From Paenibacillus hemerocallicola (lineage in GTDB: Bacteria; Bacillota; Bacilli; Paenibacillales; NBRC-103111), in contig NZ_VDCQ01000015.1 in assembly GCF_006265175.1 (NCBI RefSeq), positions 22,805-86,804 on the forward strand: a stretch of 64,000 bases of DNA. Reading direction: 5' to 3'. The notes under the pieces were generated by a model. It did not search any database. It was given only the letters and a program-made list of their open reading frames with translations, and was not told the origin of the DNA. Of the stretch, positions 32,214-41,151 are shown in pieces; positions within the stretch are counted from its first letter, which is position 1, and each line of letters opens with the position of its first letter. A program made the position numbers and the translations under genes.

Positions 32214-34445
32214 CTACACTCCGATACGGCCGAACTCCTCGAACACGGCGACGGTATCGATAAAGCTCCAGACGACTGCTCCGTCGGATGCATTCCCGGC
32301 CGTATGGGACGGAGCGGCGTTGCCGGTCGTACCGGCTTGGGCCGCTTCGTACAATTTGCCGGCATTGATCCGGCGTTCGCCGGCAGTGACGGCTTGGCCG
32401 CCGCCCCACGCCGCCGCTGCCGTATCTACGCCCTTTGCAATGCAAATACGTCCCTCTCTTCCGCCGGATACAGGATTGTCGTCATACATTCTGTCGCCGG
32501 CTCTGAAGGGCAGCTCCGTCGGCGTTGATCCACCAACGAGCTTCCGCACCAAATTGACGTTCGAGATGCGATTCGAATGGTCCGCTCCTTCCAAATGATT
32601 GCTTTCGAGCAGAAGGTCGTTCCTTTTACCGCTCACCGCAGAGCCGTTCGGACGATACACGGAGTATATCCCGTACGTGGAAGGACGGATCGCCGGAGCG
32701 TATACTTCGTCCATGTGCCATTCGGGCAATGTTTCGCTCGTTTGAACGGCCGTCCAACAATCCGCGTTCAGACCGGGCTGCGTGCCGCCGGAGGATAGAT
32801 GCCGCTTCTTCGCCTCATACTTGATGCCGTTATGGATGACCCGATCGGCGACGGGGTATTTGCAGACGACCGTATTGCTTGCGATCGATCCCGACACGTC
32901 ATCGATATAAATATCCGCAAAAAAATTCGCCGTGACCATATTGCCCGTACAAGCAATTCCCCGCACATAGCGGACATTCAATCCCGCCCCGCCGCACAGC
33001 ATGACGGAATTCCCGGAAACGGCGATGCCATACGGCAGAAATGCCGCGTTGTAGGCCGCCCCCAAGCAGGCGATGCCGCTTCCTTCCGCACCCTGTATAC
33101 TGTTTCCGACAATAGCAACGTTAAGCCGGGTGCTCGCTCGGGTTACAAAAACCTGCGTATATCCGATCCCGACTCCAAGCGAGCTTGTCTTGAAAGCTTC
33201 CGGATTCCCGCTGTTATCCAGAAGCAGCCTTTTAACCCCTCTAATATTGTTGGAGGATACAGCAATGTCCGTATTCCATCTCGCCCCGACCCCCGTGGAG
33301 CTGATCAGGATCCCGTATTCGTAGCAGCCGACGATAATATTTCCGGACGCGTTCACGTGGGCATGCGCGATTCCGATGCCTCCGCCGTACACGAACCCGC
33401 ATTCCCGAATGTAGTTGCCGGTTACGCTCGTATTGAAGCCGTGCGTCTGCGCCAAATAAATCCCGTTTTTACCGCATCTCTCGATATGGTTGCCGGTTAA
33501 CGAGGCTTGACTGTGGTTGTTCACGACAATGCCGTTGCCGGGCGAATTCACGATTCGGCAATTATGAATGCGGATCGTTCCCATGTCTGGGTCCGCATTT
33601 GCGAATTTGCCGATGATGTATATATTTTGATAGCCCAATGCCCCGGCGTTGTTCCCCTGCCGATAGGCGGGATCGCTCATCACGCCCTGCAATCGGTCGT
33701 TTCCGTCGACAATCAAACCGAATATGTCGATATCTTTAATGCCGTTTCCGAGTATGACGCTGCTGGAGGCGACCGAGGAGCTCGGAATGGTTCCGTCGTC
33801 GCGTTTCAATCCGCCCGGACCGAGCAGCACAAACCCGTCGTATACTTGAACGCCGTTTACCGTGTAGACTTTGTCGAATCCGATAATCGGACGTCTCCCT
33901 GCATGTTGGACCGACCAGGCTCTCGCTGCGTCGAGTACGGACTGAATGACGGTTTGTTCGTTGCCCGCTCCTACTGCGCCGAAGCTCTCGGGGCGGAACT
34001 CGTTCTCGCGGTCCTGCAAACGGACCCAGCAGCCGCTGCCGGTCGGGTTCGTCTCTCCGCTCCCGTTCAAAAACGAAGGCAAGCCCGGAGCCGTTCCGTC
34101 CCAAGAGGCAGTCGGACTCATAACGGTTCCTCCATTATGGGCCGCTTTCGGTATTGCCGGATCCCAATACAGCAGTCCTCCCCCCGTACCGGTACCCGGG
34201 CGGTATTGGTTCAAACTTATTTGCTGCCCCGCATATTCCCCCTCGAAGCCGATCAAATTCATCACGTCCTCGAAGCGCAGAACCGCCTCGGGCAAGCTCA
34301 AGCTCTTCTTGGGTTTGAAGTAAACGCTTTCAACAACCGAAGCATGAGTTTCCAGTTCTCTCCCGTATACCAATCCGACCGAAGCGACGCCTGCAACTCC
34401 AAGTGAAGCGAGCATTTGTCTGCGACTCATTCGACTGCCGGCCAT
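32214..34445 (-). CDS. Tat-exported right-handed beta-helix protein, possible polysaccharide-active enzyme
   Basis: A 743-residue protein with a twin-arginine signal (MSRRQMLASLGVAGVASVGLV) near the N-terminus, a variable 100-residue region, and then repeated parallel beta-helix rungs (about 200-560) of the type IVVNNHSQASLTGNHIERCG, as in pectate-lyase-fold and tailspike proteins. The last ~90 residues (AGKLYEAAQAGTTG...) resemble repeat-type attachment modules. GGAGGAATGAGG sets the ATG at 34445. It lies 63 bases downstream of a sugar-type binding lipoprotein gene on the same strand. An extracellular polysaccharide role is inferred; no catalytic residues are claimed. Confidence 0.7.
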   Translation of the reverse strand: MAGSRMSRRQMLASLGVAGVASVGLVYGRELETHASVVESVYFKPKKSLSLPEAVLRFEDVMNLIGFEGEYAGQQISLNQYRPGTGTGGGLLYWDPAIPKAAHNGGTVMSPTASWDGTAPGLPSFLNGSGETNPTGSGCWVRLQDRENEFRPESFGAVGAGNEQTVIQSVLDAARAWSVQHAGRRPIIGFDKVYTVNGVQVYDGFVLLGPGGLKRDDGTIPSSSVASSSVILGNGIKDIDIFGLIVDGNDRLQGVMSDPAYRQGNNAGALGYQNIYIIGKFANADPDMGTIRIHNCRIVNSPGNGIVVNNHSQASLTGNHIERCGKNGIYLAQTHGFNTSVTGNYIRECGFVYGGGIGIAHAHVNASGNIIVGCYEYGILISSTGVGARWNTDIAVSSNNIRGVKRLLLDNSGNPEAFKTSSLGVGIGYTQVFVTRASTRLNVAIVGNSIQGAEGSGIACLGAAYNAAFLPYGIAVSGNSVMLCGGAGLNVRYVRGIACTGNMVTANFFADIYIDDVSGSIASNTVVCKYPVADRVIHNGIKYEAKKRHLSSGGTQPGLNADCWTAVQTSETLPEWHMDEVYAPAIRPSTYGIYSVYRPNGSAVSGKRNDLLLESNHLEGADHSNRISNVNLVRKLVGGSTPTELPFRAGDRMYDDNPVSGGREGRICIAKGVDTAAAAWGGGQAVTAGERRINAGKLYEAAQAGTTGNAAPSHTAGNASDGAVVWSFIDTVAVFEEFGRIGV

Positions 34446-34508
34446 CCTCATTCCTCCTCGCATGTCCCTGCTATATCGATCCATCATCCGATCTTCGGAG
34501 ATAAGCTT

Positions 34509-35855
34509 TCACTTTATTTTGGCGTCGATCGCTTTGTTCGCCTTCTCTTCGGCGTTGCGGAGCGCCGTATTCATGTCTTGCGTGCCGTTCAGTACTTCGT
34601 TCCCGGCCGCAATCATTTCCACGAGAGCCAGCCTGTTGAACCGGTTCGAGTAGGGCAAGGCGCTCATTTTATGCTTGTAGACCGCTGCGACGTTTCTTCC
34701 TTTCAAGATGTCCAGCTTCGTACCGAATTGCTTGACGATTCCGTCGTCGATCAGAACGGACATTTTGCCATTCCGGGACAGAGTCGTTTGAACTTCCTCC
34801 GAGGCCATTAAATAGGAGACGGCCGCGAATGCCTGATCCTTATGCTTGCTTGATTTGGAAACCATGAAGTAAAGCGGTTTATTCGCTCCGGCAATGCCCG
34901 GCTTCTCCTTGGACTGGGGCAAGGAAGCGACGTCCCAATCGATTTTGTGCCCTTTCCGTTCTACTCCTTCCAGCAGGTTGACCATAATGTTGAAGCTTTG
35001 CATGAGAGACGCCAATGTCTCCTTCTGATAAAAATCTTCGTTCGTCAGCTTCGTATTCCCCGGTATCGCGGCAATTTGCTGCATCAGGGCAAGCGACTTC
35101 TTCCAATCGTCCGTCTGGAAGGAAGCTTTGCCCGTCTTCGGATCGACCAGAGGAACGCCCCACTGGCTGCCTGTCATCGGCAAATTGATCATACGGAAAG
35201 AGGCGTACTGCACCCCGTCCTCCATCCGCGACAAACGCTTGAAGGCGGCGATCGCGTCATCCCAGGTCATATCGTCCGTCGGGTAAGGAACCCCGAACTT
35301 ATCGAACAAGTCTTTGTTGTAAAACCACATCATCCGGTCCGAATAGACGGGGAGGGCAAACAATTCTCCCTTTGAGCCGATCGTTTTGGCGCCTTCGATC
35401 ACGAGGGGGTCTACCTTTTTCAAATCTATGGAAAAATCTTGGACATAACGGTTCAAATCTTCCGGGTAATCGTAATCCAGCAGCCCCGCCAGGTTCGGGT
35501 AATCCGTAAACACGATATCGGGAGTATTGCCGGCGGTAATCAGGTTATCGAGCGTGTTGCTTGTTCCCTTCTGCTGATCCAAATATTCCAATGTAAGAAA
35601 CGGATACTTTTTGCGGAGCGGTTCGGCGAAATATTGATCGAATTCCGCTTGTTGAAACGCGGTGTTCCAATTATTCACTCTCAGCGTGACCGGCTCGGTA
35701 CTCGGTTGTTTTCCGCTCCGCTCTCCCCCGGGCTTTGCGGTGTCGGCCGATTTATCCGCCATCAAGGATTGTTCGCCGGTATTCCCCGAGCAACCGGTTA
35801 CGGATATACCTAGCAGAAGCAGCGCCGCATATGACGCAATCATACTTCCTTTCAA
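34509..35855 (-). CDS. Extracellular solute-binding lipoprotein (ABC importer, sugar type)
   Basis: A 448-residue lipoprotein: signal peptide with lipobox LGISVTGC (Cys at residue 22), then a family 1 solute-binding fold (TPDIVFTDYPNLAG, LPVYSDRMMWFYNKDLFDKFGVPYPTDDMTWDD). Such proteins deliver oligosaccharides to an ABC importer. No permease or ATPase genes lie beside it. The TTG at 35855 has AGAAGGGG 5 bases upstream; ATG at 35843 is an alternative. It is divergent from an AraC regulator and co-oriented with the beta-helix gene. Confidence 0.88.
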   Translation of the reverse strand: MKGSMIASYAALLLLGISVTGCSGNTGEQSLMADKSADTAKPGGERSGKQPSTEPVTLRVNNWNTAFQQAEFDQYFAEPLRKKYPFLTLEYLDQQKGTSNTLDNLITAGNTPDIVFTDYPNLAGLLDYDYPEDLNRYVQDFSIDLKKVDPLVIEGAKTIGSKGELFALPVYSDRMMWFYNKDLFDKFGVPYPTDDMTWDDAIAAFKRLSRMEDGVQYASFRMINLPMTGSQWGVPLVDPKTGKASFQTDDWKKSLALMQQIAAIPGNTKLTNEDFYQKETLASLMQSFNIMVNLLEGVERKGHKIDWDVASLPQSKEKPGIAGANKPLYFMVSKSSKHKDQAFAAVSYLMASEEVQTTLSRNGKMSVLIDDGIVKQFGTKLDILKGRNVAAVYKHKMSALPYSNRFNRLALVEMIAAGNEVLNGTQDMNTALRNAEEKANKAIDAKIK

Positions 35856-36111
35856 AGGAACCCCTTCTCTCTTTTAGTTTTGTGATTTTTTTCACATTCA
35901 CTTGTAATGGGGAACGCTACAGCAAGCGAAATGCATACATTCCTGTATTGCCGTCGCCGGGCCTTCGATTCACCCTCTTGCAAACGCTTCCTCCTTCCGC
36001 TTTTTATATTCAACCCCCGGGTTCTTCCTTATAATAAACTTATCTGCACCCAATTTCTTTACCAAGGAAGACGATTATTTTGCGAAATCGTTCAGGAAGA
36101 GGTCGATCGGG

Positions 36112-37026
36112 ATGAATTTTCCGAAATATGATTTGCGCATCGAGCTTTCCATTCTTCAAATTATTACGTTCTTCTATATGGAGCTTCCCAAGCGCTTCTG
36201 GACTCCCGGGGAAAGTCACGATTTCTGGGAATTGTGCTACGTCGACAAAGGGCAGTACGAAATCGTTCGCGGCGCCGAACGAATCGTTCTGGAGCAGGGG
36301 GATTTGCTGTTTTACGCGCCTGACGAATTTCATGCCGGACGGGCCGTGAACGATACGGCGCCTACCCTTATTATCATTTCCTTCGTTTGCGATTCGGCAG
36401 CCATGCGTTTTTTCGAAGGGAAAACGTTTCGACCGGATGAGGACGAGAAGGTGCTGCTTTCCCGGCTGGTGGATGAAGGGCGGGAAGCTTTCGATCCTCC
36501 CGTCGATTCCCCTCGCATGCACAGACCTTCGCAAAGGGCCGCCGCCGCATTCGGGAGCGAGCAAATGATCAAAAATCATTTGGAAATTTTGCTCGTCCAA
36601 TTGATCCGGAAAGGTGAAATCCGGAAAGTGCAGACCAAACCGGAGACGATCGTCGCGGCCAATTACAATCATGCGCTCGTCGAGCAAATGATTGCCTATA
36701 TGAATAACCGTGTCGGAGAAAGCTTGACCATCGAGCAAATATGCAGTGCATTCGGCACGGGCAGAACCCGGCTGATGACTCTCTTCAAGACCGCTACCGG
36801 ACTCGGAACGATCGCCTATTTCAATAAGCTGAAGATCGAACGCTCGAAATCGCTGATCCGGCAGCATGCGTATAACATGACGGAATTGTCGGAACGACTG
36901 GGCTTCACGAGCGTGCATCACTTCTCCAGATCGTTCAAGAAAGAAACGGGCATGACACCGACCGAATACGCCCGCAGCGTAAAAGCGAGAGCTTTGCGCA
37001 AAGCTACCGACGCGTACCCGGAATAA
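36112..37026 (+). CDS. AraC-family regulator, divergent from the binding-protein gene
   Basis: A 304-residue regulator with an N-terminal cupin sensor (FWELCYVDKGQYEIVRGAERIVLEQGDLLFYAPDEFH) and a C-terminal double helix-turn-helix (LTIEQICSAFGTGRTRLMTLFKTATG; LSERLGFTSVHHFSRSFKKETGMTPTEYARS). GGAAGAGG precedes the ATG. It reads away from the binding lipoprotein and Tat beta-helix genes and probably controls them. A terminator follows at 37156. Confidence 0.88.
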   Translation: MNFPKYDLRIELSILQIITFFYMELPKRFWTPGESHDFWELCYVDKGQYEIVRGAERIVLEQGDLLFYAPDEFHAGRAVNDTAPTLIIISFVCDSAAMRFFEGKTFRPDEDEKVLLSRLVDEGREAFDPPVDSPRMHRPSQRAAAAFGSEQMIKNHLEILLVQLIRKGEIRKVQTKPETIVAANYNHALVEQMIAYMNNRVGESLTIEQICSAFGTGRTRLMTLFKTATGLGTIAYFNKLKIERSKSLIRQHAYNMTELSERLGFTSVHHFSRSFKKETGMTPTEYARSVKARALRKATDAYPE

Positions 37027-37155
37027 CGGATTGCGATTATAGCGCTTGAACCGTCTTACCGAAAATTGTAATACAACTGAAATATGACTTTCATCTTCCT
37101 TTAATGATACGGGCCTATAATAAACCTCGACCCCCTTTTTTCATATATATTTGGA

Positions 37156-37194
37156 AGACCCACACGGCCCGTTGCTTTGTGGGTCTCTTTTTTT
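37156..37194 (+). terminator. Intrinsic terminator
   Basis: AGACCCACA and TGTGGGTCT stem followed by CTTTTTTT, 130 bases after the AraC gene. Confidence 0.85.
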
Positions 37195-37308
37195 GCGTTC
37201 AGGCATGCTATCGTCGGCAAAAAAAGAACAAATGTTCCCAAAATGTGATAGTATATAAGTGTTGCAAAACACGCTACTCGAACTTTATGGGCCAGGGAGA
37301 ACACTTAC

Positions 37309-37809
37309 ATGCTGCAAAAAACGCACAGCGCGGCCGGCCTCGTGGCCGCAGAACTCGTAATCGTCAATCTACAGGTCCCCTTCCTGTCCTGGGATGCCGC
37401 CGGAGCCATTCTGCTGGGCTGTCTGGCCGGGACTTTGGCCGATGTGGACAAGCCTGGCTCCACGATGGCCAAGGTGCTATTCCCTTTGTCGGCGCTGCTC
37501 CGGTTCATTCATGTCCGTCATCGGACGCTGACACACTCCATCGCGTTCGTCGCGGCTTTGGCGCTCGCCGCCTCTCCGATGCCGGCATTGTACTTCTGGG
37601 CATTCGTTGCCTCCTATGCCTCGCACCCGCTTATCGATCTGCTCAACGAAAACGGCGTGCAGCTGTTTTGGCCGTTGAAAGGAAAAATACGCCTGCTGCC
37701 GAAATTTATGGCCGTCGATACCGGATCGCCGATCGAAGCGGCGATCCGCTGGATTTTGCTCATCGTAAGCTTGTGGATCCCTTTCTCGACCATCGATTTC
37801 AACCTATGA
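37309..37809 (+). CDS. YdjM-type membrane-bound metal-dependent hydrolase family protein
   Basis: A 166-residue membrane protein of the YdjM/DUF457 family, with about four helices and the conserved metal-site residues in MLQKTHSAAG, LADVDKPGS, HRTLTHS and SHPLIDLLNENGVQLFWP. In E. coli the family member is LexA-controlled; biochemical function is not established. GGGAGAAC precedes the ATG. It stands alone before the cytochrome gene. Confidence 0.82.
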   Translation: MLQKTHSAAGLVAAELVIVNLQVPFLSWDAAGAILLGCLAGTLADVDKPGSTMAKVLFPLSALLRFIHVRHRTLTHSIAFVAALALAASPMPALYFWAFVASYASHPLIDLLNENGVQLFWPLKGKIRLLPKFMAVDTGSPIEAAIRWILLIVSLWIPFSTIDFNL

Positions 37810-37938
37810 TCCCGGCCGTAGGGACTGTCACACATTGTTTGCACAATGTACACGGGGGCGCCTTCTCTGAAAAAGCCGTCTGCGGCACGCATATGGTAAG
37901 ATGGGCTTAGCGATGCTTGGGGACAAGGAGGGCTGTCG

Positions 37939-38304
37939 ATGAAGAGCCAAATGATGACGTATACGGTGACAGTTATGCTGCTGGCAACGGCAGTTTTGAC
38001 AGGATGCGGAGCGAAGAACGGAAGCTCTGGCAGCAGTCCTGATGCGGGTGCAGGCCAGACCGCCGCAGCTGCAGGCGGCAATGCGGAGGCGCTGTACAAG
38101 AAGCACTGCTTGTCCTGCCACGGCGACCAATTGCAAGGCCGGGTCGGGCCGGGCACGAACTTGACCAAGGTCGGCGGCAAGCTTAGCCGGGAGCAGCTCG
38201 TAACGCAAATCGCCAAGGGCGGCAATGGAATGCCCGGCTTCAATAACTCGCTGGACGAGACGGAAATCGGGGCATTGGCCGACTGGCTGTCCGCCAAGAA
38301 GTGA
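37939..38304 (+). CDS. Small c-type cytochrome lipoprotein
   Basis: A 121-residue lipoprotein: lipobox VLTGC (Cys at residue 23), a Gly/Ala-rich linker, then a class I cytochrome c with heme motif CLSCH and axial Met in GMPGF. It resembles the membrane-anchored cytochrome c-551 (CccB) of Bacillus, which passes electrons to terminal oxidases outside the membrane. AAGGAGG precedes the ATG. No oxidase genes are adjacent. Confidence 0.88.
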   Translation: MKSQMMTYTVTVMLLATAVLTGCGAKNGSSGSSPDAGAGQTAAAAGGNAEALYKKHCLSCHGDQLQGRVGPGTNLTKVGGKLSREQLVTQIAKGGNGMPGFNNSLDETEIGALADWLSAKK

Positions 38305-38499
38305 TCGGTCCGTTCGCCATGGCCGGCCCGCGTTTGAGAAATTCGGCCGATCGGAGAGCGTTTGCCGTCCTCGCGACTGGCTTGAACGAGAAATAACGCT
38401 CATATGGACCTTATTCCGCGCCTCGTCGGTCCTCGCTGCGGATGTGGTTCCTTGAGCGTTATTTTGAATAGGTACATCCGGCCACGGTAATACTCGGCC

Positions 38500-38886
38500 T
38501 CACTCGGCTTCCACAATCGCATAAGCTCCGGCCGTCGTGGCCGAGTGGGTGATGCTCAGGTGAATTTTCAACGGCTGCGGCTTCCCGAGGCGCGCCCATG
38601 CCGCGTCTGACAGACGGCATTCCGGCTTGCCGCATTCGTCCGGGACGACGCGGATGTCCTGAAAGCCGACCTCGCGGCCGATGCCGCAGCCGAGCGCCTT
38701 CACGACCGCCTCCTTGGCGGCGAAGCGGCCGGCGACGAACTCCGCGAGCCGCCCGCCGCGCCGGGCGGCCAATTCCCGCTCCTCCGGCGTCAGCACCCGC
38801 TCCACGAACCGTTCTCCGTGAGGCTGTCCGAGCAGCTTTTTTACCCGTTCGATATCCAGCAAATCGATGCCTACTCCTGCTATCAT
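38500..38886 (-). CDS. acpS: Holo-(acyl-carrier-protein) synthase AcpS
   Basis: A 128-residue enzyme transferring phosphopantetheine from CoA to ACP. Both signatures are visible: GVGIDLLDIERV (metal-binding Asp) and GRFAAKEAVVKALG. The C-terminus SITHSATTAGAYAIVEAE is typical. The start ATG at 38886 fits the family; AGGA lies 10 bases upstream. It is convergent with the cytochrome gene and divergent from bioA, 143 bases away. Confidence 0.93.
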   Translation of the reverse strand: MIAGVGIDLLDIERVKKLLGQPHGERFVERVLTPEERELAARRGGRLAEFVAGRFAAKEAVVKALGCGIGREVGFQDIRVVPDECGKPECRLSDAAWARLGKPQPLKIHLSITHSATTAGAYAIVEAE

Positions 38887-39029
38887 CCCGCTTTATCCTG
38901 TCCTTTCCTTCCGCCCCCGCGCACCCGGGTCCTTTACGTTTTCCGTTCCTATCCGCTATAGTTTCTATTATAGGGCAATCCGGCGATATGCGCCAATTCC
39001 GTTCCCTATGCTCGCGAAGGAGGATCGAC

Positions 39030-40400
39030 ATGGATCAAGAGGCCAAACGCGCGCTTCTGCACAAAGACCGCCAGCGGGTATGGCACCCGTTTACCCAAAT
39101 GAAAGATTACGCCCTTCAGGACCATCTGCTTATCGAGAAGGCCGAGGGCATCTATTTGTATGACGCCGACGGCAACCGGTATTACGATACCGTCTCCTCC
39201 TGGTGGGTGAACGTGCACGGACACGGGCATTCCCGGATCAAGCAGGCAATCGCCCGTCAGCTTGACGAAACCGACCATATTATGTTCAGCGGCTTCACGC
39301 ACCGTCCGGCGATCGAGCTGGCGGACAAGCTGATCGATATCGCACCTTGCGGGCTCGGCAAAGTATTTTATTCCGACAACGGCTCCACGGCCGTCGAGGT
39401 CGCTCTGAAAATGTCGTTCCAATATTGGCGGCATGTCGGCAAACCGGCGAAATCGAAATTCGCCTATCTGGAGAACAGCTACCACGGCGATACGCTCGGA
39501 GCGGTAAGCGTAGGCGGAGTCGACCTGTTTCATTCGACATTCAAGCCTCTGCTGTTTGACGGATATCGGCTGCCATCGCCTCTCGTGAGCGAATGGTCCG
39601 ATGGACGGCCGACGCCCGAAGCGGCAGAGTCTTCCGTGGCGGAAGCGCTCGAAGCCGTCCGGCGGCTGTTCGAGTCGTCCGCCGCAGAAATCGCCGGGTT
39701 GATCGTCGAGCCGATGATCCAGGCGGCCGGAGGCATGCTCATGCACCCTGCCGCATACGTCACGGGACTGCGCGAATTGTGCACGCGATACGAGGTGCAC
39801 TTGATCGCGGACGAAGTTGCGGTAGGCTTCGGGCGAACCGGCACGATGTTCGCCTGCGAGCATGCGGGAATATCGCCCGACCTGCTCTGTCTCTCGAAAG
39901 GGCTGACTGCCGGCATGATGCCGCTCGCCGTTACATTGTGTACCGATACGATCTATGAAGCGTTTTACGACGACTATGAGACGCTGAAGACGTTTTTCCA
40001 CGGCCACAGCTTCACCGGCAATCCGCTCGCTTGTGCCGTCGCCTTGGAGAGTCTGCGCATTTTCGAGGAGGAAAGCGTCTTGGAGCATGTCGGGAACGTT
40101 TCCTCGGCTCTGCGCGAGCAAATTCGCCGGTTTGAAGCCTTCAGCCATATCGCGGGCATCCGCCAGCTCGGCATGGTGGCCGCTTTCGAGCTATATGAGG
40201 ACGCCGGCTCCCGGCGGAGCTATCCTTTTGCCGAACGGCGAGGGTACCGCTTATATTTGGAGGCATTAAAGGAAGGGCTGATCTTGCGCCCGCTCGGCGA
40301 TACCCTTTACTACTGGCTGCCTCACTGCACGTCCACTGCGCAGTTGGAGGACATCGTGGACCGAACCTGCACCGTACTGGAGCGGCTTGGCTACCGGTGA
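39030..40400 (+). CDS. bioA: Adenosylmethionine-8-amino-7-oxononanoate aminotransferase (BioA)
   Basis: A 456-residue PLP enzyme of biotin synthesis, converting KAPA to DAPA with SAM as amino donor. WHPFTQMKDY at residues 18-27, SWWVNVHGHGH, YSDNGSTAVEVALKM, SYHGDTLGAVSVGG, and the PLP lysine in CLSKGLTAGMMPLAVT are all typical. GAAGGAGG precedes the ATG at 39030; the frame extends upstream through acpS without similarity. No other bio genes are in the window. A terminator follows at 40441. Confidence 0.94.
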   Translation: MDQEAKRALLHKDRQRVWHPFTQMKDYALQDHLLIEKAEGIYLYDADGNRYYDTVSSWWVNVHGHGHSRIKQAIARQLDETDHIMFSGFTHRPAIELADKLIDIAPCGLGKVFYSDNGSTAVEVALKMSFQYWRHVGKPAKSKFAYLENSYHGDTLGAVSVGGVDLFHSTFKPLLFDGYRLPSPLVSEWSDGRPTPEAAESSVAEALEAVRRLFESSAAEIAGLIVEPMIQAAGGMLMHPAAYVTGLRELCTRYEVHLIADEVAVGFGRTGTMFACEHAGISPDLLCLSKGLTAGMMPLAVTLCTDTIYEAFYDDYETLKTFFHGHSFTGNPLACAVALESLRIFEEESVLEHVGNVSSALREQIRRFEAFSHIAGIRQLGMVAAFELYEDAGSRRSYPFAERRGYRLYLEALKEGLILRPLGDTLYYWLPHCTSTAQLEDIVDRTCTVLERLGYR

Positions 40401-40440
40401 GGCTAATGGAGCCGCGGACTGTTGCGGGCAAGAAAAACTG

Positions 40441-40468
40441 AAGGAGGGCGCATGCCCCCCTTTTTTTC
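40441..40468 (+). terminator. Terminator of bioA
   Basis: GGAGGGC-GCAT-GCCCCCC (one mismatch) followed by seven T. Confidence 0.8.
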
Positions 40469-41151
40469 TACGACTGCATCATTCGCGCATAGAAGTGCAT
40501 GTACCGCATGTACCGCATGCTCTACATGCAGCTTGCCGCCTCTGCCGGCGCTCGCGAGACAACATATCCGCCAAGTAGCGGAACTGGAGTTTGCTATTGA
40601 GCCGAATGCCGGTGCCCGCAAACAAAATAGCGGAAAAACGTTGCACTATTCCGCTGTTCATGATCATTTTCACCTTGAAAGATCGAAATAGCGGAATCCT
40701 GTTCCGTTATTCTCAAGAGTATAACGGAATTCCGGATCATAACGGAGTATTGTTCCTCTATTGACGGCAACACCGTTGCAGGCGCTTCATCAAGGGGGGC
40801 CCGTAAGGGAACTACATGAAGCTGTTCGGATCCAAGATCACGCAAACGCAGAAACAGTGAACCTAAAGCTTTTTGGCAACGCGCACTCTCCCGTGCGCGT
40901 TGCGGCGTCGCATGGGCGACAGACCAATGGTTACCGAATACAAGTTCTCTAACATGAAATTAGGTTCACCGTTCGCCGAATTCGCGCATCCGGCAAGCAA
41001 TTAGCGCAATAAGCATTAAAGTTCACTATAGTGAACTTTGGTTCAGCAATGCCATCGCGATGCCAACCCGGACAGACATCGAGGCATCAATCGGCAAAGA
41101 CCCATTCAGAAATTGATTATAGCGCCAAAGTGACTAGCCGGCTCAATCGTT
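40469..41151. repeat. Gene-free region with repeat units and palindromes
   Basis: About 680 bases without a convincing gene. From 40572 to 40766 there are several AATAGCGGAA...TTCCGTTATT units. Further on are a hairpin with perfect 11-bp arms (GCAACGCGCAC, 40876-40903), GTGAACCTAA/TTAGGTTCAC arms near 40857 and 40962, and a perfect 22-bp palindrome at 41018-41039. None is followed by a T run. Confidence 0.7.
41018..41039. repeat. Perfect 22-bp palindrome
   Basis: Arm AAAGTTCACTA followed immediately by its exact complement. It lies 113 bases past the stop of the leftward O-antigen-ligase gene and is not followed by T runs. It may be a protein-binding site. Confidence 0.8.

Noticed and set aside
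40876-40903. Rho-independent terminator
   Set aside because: The hairpin is perfect but is preceded, not followed, by T residues in the rightward sense, and has A residues after it in the leftward sense.
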